From Clostridiales bacterium (GTDB lineage: Bacteria > Bacillota > Clostridia > Oscillospirales > Oscillospiraceae), in NCBI GenBank assembly GCA_022764045.1, contig JALERU010000049.1:1-64000 (forward strand): a DNA stretch of 64,000 bases. Reading direction: 5' to 3'. The position numbers and the translations under genes were made by a program. Shown here piece by piece: positions 1 through 7,189 of this stretch; the stretch's first letter is position 1, and the number at the start of each line of letters is the position of its first letter. The notes below the pieces were generated by a model. That model was not told the DNA's origin, ran no database searches, and saw nothing but the letters and a program-made list of their open reading frames with translations.

Positions 1-131
1 ACGAAAACTCGTTAAAAAACTTTCGTTTTTTATAGCGCGAAGCGCGTCGAGTTTTGTATGAGACGGGGCGGTGCGAAGCACCGCCAGCACGCGTAGCGTG
101 CGTGTTTCAAATGAAAGAATTTCATTTGAAA
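1..131. repeat. Cluster of five consecutive hairpins, four with GNA-type triloops
   Basis: No gene is visible here. Read on the + strand: an A/T stem at 14-20/25-31; GCGC-GAA-GCGC at 35-45, itself inside an outer pairing of 4-11 with 48-55; an 8-bp stem with GAA loop at 67-85; a 6-bp stem with GTA loop at 87-101; a 12-bp stem with GAA loop at 105-131. The d(GCGAAGC) type minihairpin is known to be exceptionally stable as single-stranded DNA. Role unknown; such palindromes are common in Clostridia intergenic DNA. Confidence 0.7.
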
Positions 132-180
132 TTAGTATCAGACTATGCAGAGAAGGTTCTCCCGGTGTAAGCCCAGCAAA

Positions 181-208
181 AAAGCACGGAGATTTTCCCG
201 TGCTTTTT
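181..208 (+). terminator. Intrinsic terminator-like hairpin
   Basis: A 9-bp perfect stem (181-189 with 198-206) is followed by a T-rich stretch on + and preceded by an A-rich stretch, so it could stop transcription in both directions. The gene it serves lies to the left of the window or is not recognised. Confidence 0.6.
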
Positions 209-256
209 ACGGCCAGGAAGGCCGGTTTCGCATAGAATAGCTTGAGGTGATGGACC

Positions 257-562
257 ATGAACGCCAGCGAGAAAACAGCGATCATCGCCCTGGTGGCCAA
301 TCTGCTGGCGGAGCATCTGGAGGAAGAGCAACTGGTGGCAGCGGCCTCCATCCTGACCCAGCTTGGCACCACCCTGGGCTTTTTGGCCGCCCAGCGGGCC
401 TTTGACACCACCGGCCGCACCGGCGTGGGGGTGGCTACTCCTTCGGAGCCGGCGCAGACGCCGTCTTTCCAGGCACCGACAGAAACACCACCATCCCAAG
501 GATCAGCGCCATCCCAAAGAAATCCTGGCTCACCAGCGGCGTCTTCAGCCACAGGCAGGTGA
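257..562 (+). CDS. Small DUF6774-like protein, probably read through beyond its normal end
   Basis: The first ~50 residues form two amphipathic helices (pattern ALVANLLAEHL, then ILTQLGTTLGFLAAQRA) that resemble the small DUF6774 proteins of Clostridia, usually only 50-60 residues long. A purine-rich RBS (GAGGTGATG) sits before the ATG at 257. Function is unknown for the family. From about residue 55 the frame continues as Ser/Pro/Gln-rich sequence with no family resemblance and runs 128 bp into the 3' end of the convergent EamA gene, so the tail may not be a natural part of the protein. A lost stop codon or a frameshift near 410-430 would explain it. I trust the N-terminal part more than the end coordinate. 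Confidence 0.5.
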   Translation: MNASEKTAIIALVANLLAEHLEEEQLVAAASILTQLGTTLGFLAAQRAFDTTGRTGVGVATPSEPAQTPSFQAPTETPPSQGSAPSQRNPGSPAASSATGR

Positions 563-1358
563 GGATCCCGGCAGTTACCAGCTCCGCGCAGGAGAGCAGG
601 GAGGTTTTCACAGGGCCAATGTCACTCACGCCCTGGAGATAGAGGGTGAACGCCATGGCGGTTCCCACCACACCGATGAGAAGCACGCCCAGCACCGTCT
701 CCCCATCCAGCGCCACAGGCTGAGCCCAAAACCGGGAGAGGAAAAAGAGGATGCCTCCGCCGCAAAGCATCCCCCAGCCTGTAATGACGGGGCTGCCGTA
801 TACGCCAATGAGCCGCTGGGGCAGGGTGCTGTAAACCACCACCATGGCCGCCCCCAAAAGCCCCCAGAACAAAGCCTGGGGCGAGAGGACCAGGGTGTGG
901 ATGTTCCCATGGGTGGCCAGGAAGAAGACCCCCAGCATCGCCAGGCCCAGGGCGGTGAGCTCCCACCGGGTAGGCAAACGGCGGGTGGTGAGGCATACAT
1001 AGAACAGGATCATCATTTGCCCCAGATAGTTCAGGGCTGTGCCGGTGGCTGAGTTGGAGTAGGCGATGCACTCCAAATAGGTAAACTGGCACGGGATTAG
1101 CCCCAGAACCGCAAACAGGAGCAGTCGCCGGGCGTCCTTGCCTGTTTTCCATACCCGCCCCACCTCTTTGGGCCGGCGGGCCGCCATAATCCCCAACAGG
1201 ATCACCCCGGCCACCAGCATTCGCACCGTGGTCACCCAGCTGGTTTCCAAGCCTTTCTGGGAAAAGAGGAACTGACCCATGGTGCCGGAAAATCCCCAGC
1301 ACACGCCGCCAAGGATGGCGCATAGGGTCCCCCGCACCACAATTTTTTTGTCGGTCAC
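435..1358 (-). CDS. EamA/DMT-family transporter
   Basis: A 307-residue integral membrane protein with about ten hydrophobic segments arranged as two EamA halves, the usual layout of drug/metabolite transporters of the inner membrane. The first half starts with the typical small-residue segment (LCAILGGVCWGFSG). Substrate cannot be read from sequence; members export amino acids, nucleotides or other small molecules. Start is GTG at 1358, preceded by GGGAGG seven bases upstream. It is the last gene of a leftward group, only 17 bp after the AMP-forming ligase and very probably co-transcribed with it and the SecB-like gene. Its 3' end overlaps the convergent ORF at 257-562. Confidence 0.85.
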   Translation of the reverse strand: MTDKKIVVRGTLCAILGGVCWGFSGTMGQFLFSQKGLETSWVTTVRMLVAGVILLGIMAARRPKEVGRVWKTGKDARRLLLFAVLGLIPCQFTYLECIAYSNSATGTALNYLGQMMILFYVCLTTRRLPTRWELTALGLAMLGVFFLATHGNIHTLVLSPQALFWGLLGAAMVVVYSTLPQRLIGVYGSPVITGWGMLCGGGILFFLSRFWAQPVALDGETVLGVLLIGVVGTAMAFTLYLQGVSDIGPVKTSLLSCAELVTAGILTCLWLKTPLVSQDFFGMALILGMVVFLSVPGKTASAPAPKE

Positions 1359-1375
1359 GTTCCCGCCTCCCTTGT

Positions 1376-2983
1376 TTACTGCTGGGCTTCCTGTTCCAAG
1401 GCCCGGTAATCCAGCTTACCCCGGTCGGTGAGAGGGAGCGCGGGGCGGAAGTGATAGGCCGACGGAATCAGGTACATGTTCAGTTCTTTTTTCGCCAGGG
1501 CCCGCAGGTCCTCTTCCAGGCGTTTGGGTTCTGCCCCGGCAGCGGGCACAAGATAGGCCACGGGAAGGGTTTCCCCGCCGGGGCTTTGGCATCCCACCAC
1601 GGCGCAGGCCTCCACCTGGGGATTGCCCAGCAGGAACTCCTCGATCACGATGGGGAAAATCTTAAAGCCGTTGCGGGAGATCATCCGCTTTTTCCGTCCG
1701 GTGACCACCACCCTGCCGTCGGACGTGGTGTGGCCCAGGTCCTTGGTCCACACCCACAGCTTGCCATCCGGGCCGGGCCGAAGGACCTGGCTGTCCGCCT
1801 CCGGCATCCCATAATACCCGTTCATCACGGTATCGCTTTGGATAATGAGCTCTCCCTGGACCTCCGGCGGGCAAACTTCTCCTGTCTCTGGATGGACTGC
1901 CAGAATACGGCACCCGGGCAGAGGGCGACCCACATCCCCGATTTCCCCAGGGCCGTAGCTCACACAGACGATGCCAGAGGCTTCGGACATGCCGTACTCT
2001 TTCACCAGCCGGGCCGAGCACCCTCTCTGCGCCAGGAAGCAGTTGATGCGCCGCTCCAGCTCCGCCGACAGGGTGTCGCCGCCGCAGCGGGGCACCTTTA
2101 GGAAGGACAAGTCCGCCTGAGCCGCCCCTTTGTCCTGGAGCAAAAGCTGCCAATAGGCGGTGGTTCCGTTCACCTGCTCCGGGCGGTACTGCTGCAGCAG
2201 CTCCCCCAGCTGGTTTGGCTGGAACATGGGGCACAGGATGATAGACATCCCCAAACACAAAGGCACATGGATACATTGGCACAGGCCGAAGGCCGCAAAC
2301 ACCGGGAGCAAAACCAGGCTGGCCCCTCCCCTGCCATACTCTGTATCCGCCTGGGTGTATTGCTCCAGGGAGGCCCGGAAGGCCCGGCGGGAGAGCATCA
2401 CCCCTTTGGCTGGGCCGGTGGTCCCGCCGGTGTAGGTGATGGCCGCCGGCTCCTCCCATCGGGTGGTATCCGGCTGGGCGGGGACAGGGTCTTGGAGGAA
2501 TTCCTCCCAAGCCAAACAGTCCGGACCCCGGACGGCCTCCCAGCTTCCCACCCGCAGCTTTTTCCCCAGCTCCGGTGAGACATAGGGGGCCAGCGGCAGG
2601 GCCACATAGTGCTCCGCCGGCGCCTTGCCCCGGTTTTCATAGACCTTTCGGAAGGCCAGCTCCAGAGCCAGCACCACTTTGGACTGAGACTGGATCAAAT
2701 ACCCTTCCACCTCGGCGGGGCTCAGCTTCATATCCACCCAGTTGGCCACCGCGCCGATCCGGTCGATGGCGTAAAAGGCGGCAACTGCCTCCGGCGTATT
2801 CAGAGAGAGGATGGTGACCAGGTCTCCAGGACCCACACCTCTGGCCCGCAGGCCGGCCTCTGCCCGCAGGATCTCCTGAAAAAGAGCGCCAAAGGTCATG
2901 GCCCGGCTGCCGCAGCGGATGGCTACGGCCTCCTTCAGCTCCTCTTTTCCCCGCCACAGGTCTTGATAAATGGCCCCTCCCAT
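1376..2983 (-). CDS. Class I adenylate-forming enzyme (acyl-CoA synthetase/AMP ligase type)
   Basis: A 535-residue enzyme of the ANL superfamily, expected to activate a carboxylate with ATP to an acyl-AMP and then pass it to CoA or another thiol. Visible core motifs: the Ser/Thr/Gly-rich phosphate loop ITYTGGTTGPAKG at about residue 190, the A5 motif EYGMSEASG, the Asp of TKDLG, and the hinge region VTGRKKRMISRNG near residue 430. The C-terminal small domain ends with the catalytic-Lys region TDRGKLDYRAL. No fused carrier domain. Its ATG overlaps the stop of the SecB-like gene by one base (TAATG), so translation is likely coupled. The acyl substrate is unknown; general acyl-CoA synthetase or a dedicated ligase are both possible. 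Confidence 0.85.
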   Translation of the reverse strand: MGGAIYQDLWRGKEELKEAVAIRCGSRAMTFGALFQEILRAEAGLRARGVGPGDLVTILSLNTPEAVAAFYAIDRIGAVANWVDMKLSPAEVEGYLIQSQSKVVLALELAFRKVYENRGKAPAEHYVALPLAPYVSPELGKKLRVGSWEAVRGPDCLAWEEFLQDPVPAQPDTTRWEEPAAITYTGGTTGPAKGVMLSRRAFRASLEQYTQADTEYGRGGASLVLLPVFAAFGLCQCIHVPLCLGMSIILCPMFQPNQLGELLQQYRPEQVNGTTAYWQLLLQDKGAAQADLSFLKVPRCGGDTLSAELERRINCFLAQRGCSARLVKEYGMSEASGIVCVSYGPGEIGDVGRPLPGCRILAVHPETGEVCPPEVQGELIIQSDTVMNGYYGMPEADSQVLRPGPDGKLWVWTKDLGHTTSDGRVVVTGRKKRMISRNGFKIFPIVIEEFLLGNPQVEACAVVGCQSPGGETLPVAYLVPAAGAEPKRLEEDLRALAKKELNMYLIPSAYHFRPALPLTDRGKLDYRALEQEAQQ

Positions 2984-3435
2984 TACAGCAGCGTCAGCTT
3001 GGGGCCGCCATCCGGGTTCCGGTCCGGGCCGGGACCGCCCCCTTTGTTCACCGCCACGCTGTTGGGATCAATGGGAACCTTCCGCAGCATCAGGCCGGGA
3101 ATCCCGGACCCCGCCGCCAGATTAGAGCACTGGGACTGCATATAGGGAAAGAGTTGGTCATAGACCTCCCCATGGACCTGGCGCTTCACTTCGTCGGTGG
3201 TAGCGCCGGAGCAGTTGAAGATGCCAACCAGCTCCACGGTCATGGTGAACTTGCCTCCTGCGAATTCCTTGTCCCGGAGGGTCTGCTGGAGCTTGCCCAC
3301 GCAGCGGTTGCCGTCGGCCGCAAAACTTACATTCAGGGAAAAAGAGCTGTCCAGCTGGATCTGCCCGGACTTCTCCAGTTTATTGATCAGGTGGATCTCC
3401 TGTACCTTTTGGGTCACTAACGTTGCGTTTGCCAT
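2983..3435 (-). CDS. SecB-like protein
   Basis: A 150-residue protein whose middle and C-terminal part resemble the SecB chaperone fold: a strand-rich core (FTMTVELVGIF) followed by the helix-loop motif LFPYMQSQCSNLAAGSGIPGL that aligns by eye with the conserved SecB region LFPYxRxxVxxLxxxxGxPPL. It ends in a Gly/Pro/Asp-rich tail absent from classical SecB. Firmicutes generally lack a housekeeping SecB, so this is more likely a specialised SecB-like chaperone, for example for an unstable or exported partner. Start ATG at 3435 has AAAGGA 8-9 bases upstream. First gene of the leftward trio with the ligase and EamA exporter. Confidence 0.6.
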   Translation of the reverse strand: MANATLVTQKVQEIHLINKLEKSGQIQLDSSFSLNVSFAADGNRCVGKLQQTLRDKEFAGGKFTMTVELVGIFNCSGATTDEVKRQVHGEVYDQLFPYMQSQCSNLAAGSGIPGLMLRKVPIDPNSVAVNKGGGPGPDRNPDGGPKLTLL

Positions 3436-3471
3436 GAAATAAGATCCTTTCTTTTGATAGAATATGATTTT

Positions 3472-3501
3472 ATTATAGTACAGTCAGGGTAGGAAAGTCC
3501 A
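3472..3501 (-). promoter_or_regulatory. Sigma-A-type promoter for the SecB-like trio
   Basis: On the minus strand a perfect TATAAT (+ 3472-3477) lies 18 bp after TGGACT (+ 3496-3501). Initiation would fall about 30 bases before the SecB-like start codon. The -35 box is only a partial match. Confidence 0.5.
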
Positions 3502-3571
3502 GGGATTTCTTTGCGCCAGTTCCCACCTGCCCCACAATCCTCCTGGAACAGTCCACGTTTTCTGCCTTCTT

Positions 3572-3601
3572 TGAATAATTCTGCCAGGGCCGCGCACAAT
3601 A
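3572..3601 (+). promoter_or_regulatory. Candidate forespore (sigma-G/F) promoter of spoVAD
   Basis: TGAATA (3572-3577), a 17-bp spacer, then CACAATA (3595-3601), close to the sigma-G consensus TGAATA-N17/18-CATACTA. It lies 38 bp before the spoVAD start, which fits the known forespore expression of spoVA genes. Confidence 0.6.
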
Positions 3602-3639
3602 ACAAGGCAATTCCAGACAAGGGAGAGAACGCTTTGGAC

Positions 3640-4662
3640 ATGAAAAAAATCGGACGCCAGACCGTCCGCTTCCCTTCCCCGCCTGCCATCGTCGGCTTTG
3701 GCAGCGCCGTGGGCACCAAAGAGGGGCAAGGCCCTCTGGGCCAGTGCTTTGACTTTGTGGGGAAGGACGACAGCTTTGGCGAAAAGAGCTGGGAGAAGGC
3801 GGAGACCGCCATGCAAAAAAAGGCCCTGTCCTTCGCCCTGAAAAAAGCGGGGATTCAAACCGGACAGTTGGATTATATCCTGGCCGGAGACCTGCTGAAC
3901 CAGTGTATCGCCACGTCTTACTCCCTCCGGTCCCAGAATGTTCCCTTTTTCGGTCTTTACGGAGCCTGCTCCACCATGGCCGAGAGCCTTTCCCTGGGAG
4001 CCATGCTGGTGGACGGAGGCTTCGCCAACTATGTGGCGGCCTTGACCTCCTCCCACTTCTGCTCGGCAGAGCGGCAGTATCGGAATCCCTTGGAGTACGG
4101 CGGTCAAAAGCCCCCCACCGCCCAGTGGACCACCACAGGCTCCGGGGCGGTGATCCTGTCCAAAAAGGGCAAAGGGCCCTACATTACCCATGTGACCACC
4201 GGGAAAGTGGTAGACAAGGGGATCACCGACGCCAACAACATGGGAGCCGCCATGGCTCCGGCGGCCTACGCCACCCTGAAAGCCCACTTTGAGGAGACCG
4301 GACGGGAGCCCGCCTTTTACGACCTTATCGTCACCGGCGACCTGGGCAGTCTGGGAAAAGAGATCGTCATCGACTTCTTCCGCCGGGATGGCGTCGATCT
4401 CAGCGGGTGCTATCACGACTGCGGCGTCCTCCTTTTCGACCCCAAAACCCAGGACGTCCATGCCGGCGGCTCCGGGTGCGGGTGCAGCGCCGTGGTGCTG
4501 ACCGGGCATTTGCTGCGGGAATTCCAGCAGGGGAGGCTGAAAAACCTGCTCTTTTGCGGCACCGGGGCCCTCCACTCCCCCACCTCCACCATGCAGGGGG
4601 AGAGTGTGCCCGGAATCTGTCACGCCGTGGCCATTTCCACGGAGAAAGGAGGCACGCAATGA
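3640..4662 (+). CDS. spoVAD: Stage V sporulation protein AD
   Basis: SpoVAD is a soluble, thiolase-like subunit of the SpoVA channel that loads dipicolinic acid (DPA) into the forespore and releases it at germination. The 340-residue product has the family hallmarks: N-terminal KKIGRQTVRFPSPPAIVG, the internal YGACSTMAESL, and the late SGCGCSAVVL and GTGALHSPT segments. Start choice: ATG at 3640; an in-frame TTG at 3634 is better spaced from the GGGAGAG at 3621-3627 and is a real alternative. Its stop overlaps the following spoVAE start (ATGA). The usual upstream partner spoVAC is not present next to it. A forespore-type promoter precedes it. Confidence 0.93.
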   Translation: MKKIGRQTVRFPSPPAIVGFGSAVGTKEGQGPLGQCFDFVGKDDSFGEKSWEKAETAMQKKALSFALKKAGIQTGQLDYILAGDLLNQCIATSYSLRSQNVPFFGLYGACSTMAESLSLGAMLVDGGFANYVAALTSSHFCSAERQYRNPLEYGGQKPPTAQWTTTGSGAVILSKKGKGPYITHVTTGKVVDKGITDANNMGAAMAPAAYATLKAHFEETGREPAFYDLIVTGDLGSLGKEIVIDFFRRDGVDLSGCYHDCGVLLFDPKTQDVHAGGSGCGCSAVVLTGHLLREFQQGRLKNLLFCGTGALHSPTSTMQGESVPGICHAVAISTEKGGTQ

Positions 4663-5027
4663 GCGGCGCCGGAACCTATCTGGCCGCCTTTCTGTGCGGC
4701 GGTATCCTCTGCCTGATCGGGCAGCTTCTCATCGATAAAACCAAACTCACTCCCGCCAGAATCCTGGTCATTTACGTGGTGGCCGGGGTCATCCTGGGGG
4801 CCACCGGGCTCTACCGGCATCTCGTTGACCTCTGCGGGGCGGGCGCCACCGTTCCCCTCACTGGCTTTGGGTATAACCTGGCCAAAGGCGCCGCCACTGG
4901 GGTGGCGGAAAGTGGTTTCCTCGGCGCTCTAATGGGCGGGATCACCGCGACCGCCGGTGGGATCGCCGCCGCTGTGTTTTTCGGCTATTTGGTGGCCATG
5001 CTGTTCAAATCCAAACCAAAAAGCTAA
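4659..5027 (+). CDS. spoVAE: Stage V sporulation protein AE (AEb type)
   Basis: A 122-residue membrane protein with four hydrophobic segments and the family pattern GTYLAAFLCGG ... CLIGQLLIDKTKLTPARILV ... GFGYNLAKG. It is the small integral membrane subunit of the SpoVA DPA channel in the spore inner membrane. Translationally coupled to spoVAD through a 4-bp overlap. The Gly/Ala-rich C-terminal half ends with a short Lys-rich tail. Confidence 0.92.
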   Translation: MSGAGTYLAAFLCGGILCLIGQLLIDKTKLTPARILVIYVVAGVILGATGLYRHLVDLCGAGATVPLTGFGYNLAKGAATGVAESGFLGALMGGITATAGGIAAAVFFGYLVAMLFKSKPKS

Positions 5028-5033
5028 TCCGCA

Positions 5034-5062
5034 TTGCCTTTTCTTCCTTCTGCTGATATAAT
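5034..5062 (+). promoter_or_regulatory. Sigma-A promoter of the uracil-DNA glycosylase gene
   Basis: TTGCCT (5034-5039), 17-bp spacer, TATAAT (5057-5062). The transcript would start near 5069; its short leader holds a GCCCC/GGGGC hairpin at about 5084-5104 just before the RBS. Confidence 0.7.
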
Positions 5063-5123
5063 GTCCCTATCATGCAAAAAACTGCCCCAGCACTGTTGGG
5101 GCGGGCAGGAGGAGGGACACACC

Positions 5124-5708
5124 ATGGTGAGCTGGGAAGAATTAGAGGCCAGGTGCCAGCACTGCCAAGCCTGCCCCCTGGCGGAGACCCGCACCAACAT
5201 GGTCTTCGGGGTGGGAAACCGACAAGCGGACATCCTCTTCATCGGAGAGGGCCCCGGGGAACAGGAGGATCTCCAGGGCGAACCCTTTGTGGGCCCGGCC
5301 GGCAAACTGCTGGACCTGATGCTGTCACTGATCGACCTGGAACGCTCCAAGGTCTATATCGCCAACATCGTGAAATGCCGTCCCCCCAGAAACCGGGACC
5401 CCTTAAACACCGAGCAGGACGCCTGCATCGGTTACCTGCGGGCCCAAACCGCCCTGCTGCGCCCCAAGATCATCGTCTGCCTGGGCCGGATCGCTGCCAC
5501 GCGGATCATCGACAAGGATTTCCGCATCACCCGCCAGCATGGCCAATGGTTTCAGCGGGCCGGGGTGCAAATGACAGCCATTTACCACCCCTCTGCCCTG
5601 CTCCGGGACCCTACAAAAAGGCCGGATACCTTTGTGGACCTCAAGGGAATCCAAGCCAAGGTGAGGGAGCTGTGCCCTGACAGCTTTACCCCCTTGGTAA
5701 GAGGATGA
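5124..5708 (+). CDS. Uracil-DNA glycosylase, family 4 (Fe-S type)
   Basis: Removes uracil from DNA to start base-excision repair. The 194-residue protein has the family-4 features: Cys pair CQHC plus CPL at the N-terminus and Cys in VKCRPPRNRDP and DACIGYL, together supplying the 4Fe-4S ligands; active-site motif GEGPGEQED; and the C-terminal HPSALLR motif. Start ATG at 5124 has a strong AGGAGGGAC RBS; the longer frame upstream includes the promoter and is not coding. The gene stands alone between its own promoter and terminator. Confidence 0.9.
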   Translation: MVSWEELEARCQHCQACPLAETRTNMVFGVGNRQADILFIGEGPGEQEDLQGEPFVGPAGKLLDLMLSLIDLERSKVYIANIVKCRPPRNRDPLNTEQDACIGYLRAQTALLRPKIIVCLGRIAATRIIDKDFRITRQHGQWFQRAGVQMTAIYHPSALLRDPTKRPDTFVDLKGIQAKVRELCPDSFTPLVRG

Positions 5709-5728
5709 CCCCCATTTCCCCGAAAACA

Positions 5729-5773
5729 AATCCCTTCGTACCTGAACCACAACAGATACGAAGGGATTTTTTA
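5729..5773 (+). terminator. Intrinsic terminator after the uracil-DNA glycosylase gene
   Basis: A 12-bp perfect stem (5729-5740 with 5757-5768) followed by a run of T. It lies between convergent genes and may serve both, as its other flank is A-rich. Confidence 0.85.
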
Positions 5774-5813
5774 TTCTGTACAATCTGTAAAGTAAGATCG
5801 CTTTACGGTGGAA

Positions 5814-6770
5814 TCACAGCTTACAGACGTTCTCCGGATTTCCCGCCAGATACGCCTCGACATTCTGGAAAACAATCTCCGCCCGGCGAAGCATGCTCTC
5901 ATCGGTGGCAAAAGCCACATGAGGCGTGAGAACTGTGTTCTTAGCGTGAAGCAAAGGGTAGTCCTCGGGAATGGGGGGCTCCATGTCAAAAACATCAATG
6001 CCCGCGCCGGCGAGCTTGCTCTTGTTCAAGGCCTCAGCCAAAGCAGCGTTGTCCACGATGGCGCCCCGGGCCACATTGATGAGAAGGGCGGAGGGCTTCA
6101 TGGCCGCAATCCGCTCTTTTGAGATCAATCCCTTGGTCTCCTGATTGTTGGGCACGTGGATGGAAACGATATCGCTCCGGGCCATGAGCTCCTCCAGAGA
6201 GACATACGCCACCCCCATAGCCTCCACTTCAGGCCGCACAGTGCGGGAGTAAGCAATGACCTTTGCCCCAAAGGCCTGAAACAGCCGGGCGGTCATGGTG
6301 CCGATGGCCCCGGTGCCCACAATCCCCACGGTGCGGCCGCCGATCTCCCGGCCCCGCAGAGGACCGCCCACACCGCCGTTTCGGGTGGCGGTCTCACAGG
6401 CGGGCATCTTTCGCAGGCAGGCGATGGTTAGCCCAATGGCCAGCTCTGCCACGCACTGGGTGGAGTAGCCGGCAGCGTTGCAGATCATGATCCCCTTCTC
6501 CTTACAGGCGTCCAGGGCCACATGGTCGATGCCGGTAAAGGCCACGTCCAACATTTTCAGGTTAGAGGCGGCGGCCACCACCTGGGCCGGATAGGGGTTG
6601 TTGGCGATAATGGCAATGTCGCTGTCGCCGGTGCGGCGGATCAGCTCCACCGGATCGGTGGTTTTATCGCTGTATGCTGTAAAGGTATGTCCCTTGTCCT
6701 CCAGGCCAGCCTGATACCGGGCCAGCACCTCAGCGGGAATCCCCAGAGGCTCTAACAGGGTAATCTTCAT
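5814..6770 (-). CDS. D-2-hydroxyacid dehydrogenase, NAD(P)-dependent
   Basis: A 318-residue oxidoreductase that interconverts a 2-oxoacid and its D-2-hydroxyacid. The Rossmann motif GIVGTGAIG lies near residue 148; the catalytic Arg is in LINVARGAIVD, the Glu in the DVFDMEPP region, and the His in LTPHVAFATDE. The substrate (glycerate/hydroxypyruvate, lactate or similar) cannot be fixed from sequence. It follows ybaB by 22 bp and is likely the last gene of the SRP RNA-dnaX-ybaB unit, in the place where recR is found in Bacillus. Start ATG has GAGGAGG upstream. Confidence 0.88.
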   Translation of the reverse strand: MKITLLEPLGIPAEVLARYQAGLEDKGHTFTAYSDKTTDPVELIRRTGDSDIAIIANNPYPAQVVAAASNLKMLDVAFTGIDHVALDACKEKGIMICNAAGYSTQCVAELAIGLTIACLRKMPACETATRNGGVGGPLRGREIGGRTVGIVGTGAIGTMTARLFQAFGAKVIAYSRTVRPEVEAMGVAYVSLEELMARSDIVSIHVPNNQETKGLISKERIAAMKPSALLINVARGAIVDNAALAEALNKSKLAGAGIDVFDMEPPIPEDYPLLHAKNTVLTPHVAFATDESMLRRAEIVFQNVEAYLAGNPENVCKL

Positions 6771-6792
6771 GGAAAGGACCTCCTCTTCCGGC

Positions 6793-7164
6793 TCAGAACG
6801 GCAGGTTCATTCCGCTGGTAATCTTCCCCATGCTGGTGCTCATGTCGTCCATGGCGGCCCGGACGGCCTCGTTGACTGCTGCAATGACCATGTCCTGGAG
6901 CATCTCCACGTCGTCGGGGTCCACTGCCTCGGGATCAATGGTCAGGGCCTTTAGGGTGTGCTTACCATCCACCGTGGCAGAGACCACGCCGCCGCCGGCG
7001 GTGGCAGTATACTCCTTCTCCTGGAGCTCCGCCTGAGTCTTTTCCATGTCGGCCTGCATCTTCTGGGCCTGCTTGATCATGTCCATATTCAGGCCGGGCA
7101 TCCCCATGCCCATCCCCTTGCCGCCCTTGCGGCCCATGGGGGGGCGTCCATATCCTTTTGCCAT
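6793..7164 (-). CDS. YbaB/EbfC-type nucleoid-associated protein
   Basis: A small DNA-binding protein of the YbaB/EbfC family, usually a dimer. The 123 residues hold the family core QAQKMQADMEKTQAELQEK (coiled helix), then a Gly-rich strand segment ATAGGGVVSATVDGKHTLKALTIDP and a C-terminal helix. The N-terminus carries an unusual Gly/Met/Lys-rich stretch (KGGKGMGMGMPG) of about 25 residues. It sits 25 bp downstream of dnaX, the conserved dnaX-ybaB order seen across bacteria. Confidence 0.92.
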   Translation of the reverse strand: MAKGYGRPPMGRKGGKGMGMGMPGLNMDMIKQAQKMQADMEKTQAELQEKEYTATAGGGVVSATVDGKHTLKALTIDPEAVDPDDVEMLQDMVIAAVNEAVRAAMDDMSTSMGKITSGMNLPF

Positions 7165-7189
7165 ATCCGTTTACTCCTTCAAATCCAAT

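Noticed and set aside
3484-4659. 391-codon minus-strand frame opposite spoVAD
   Set aside because: spoVAD is clear on +; the other frame is Gly/His-rich shadow sequence.
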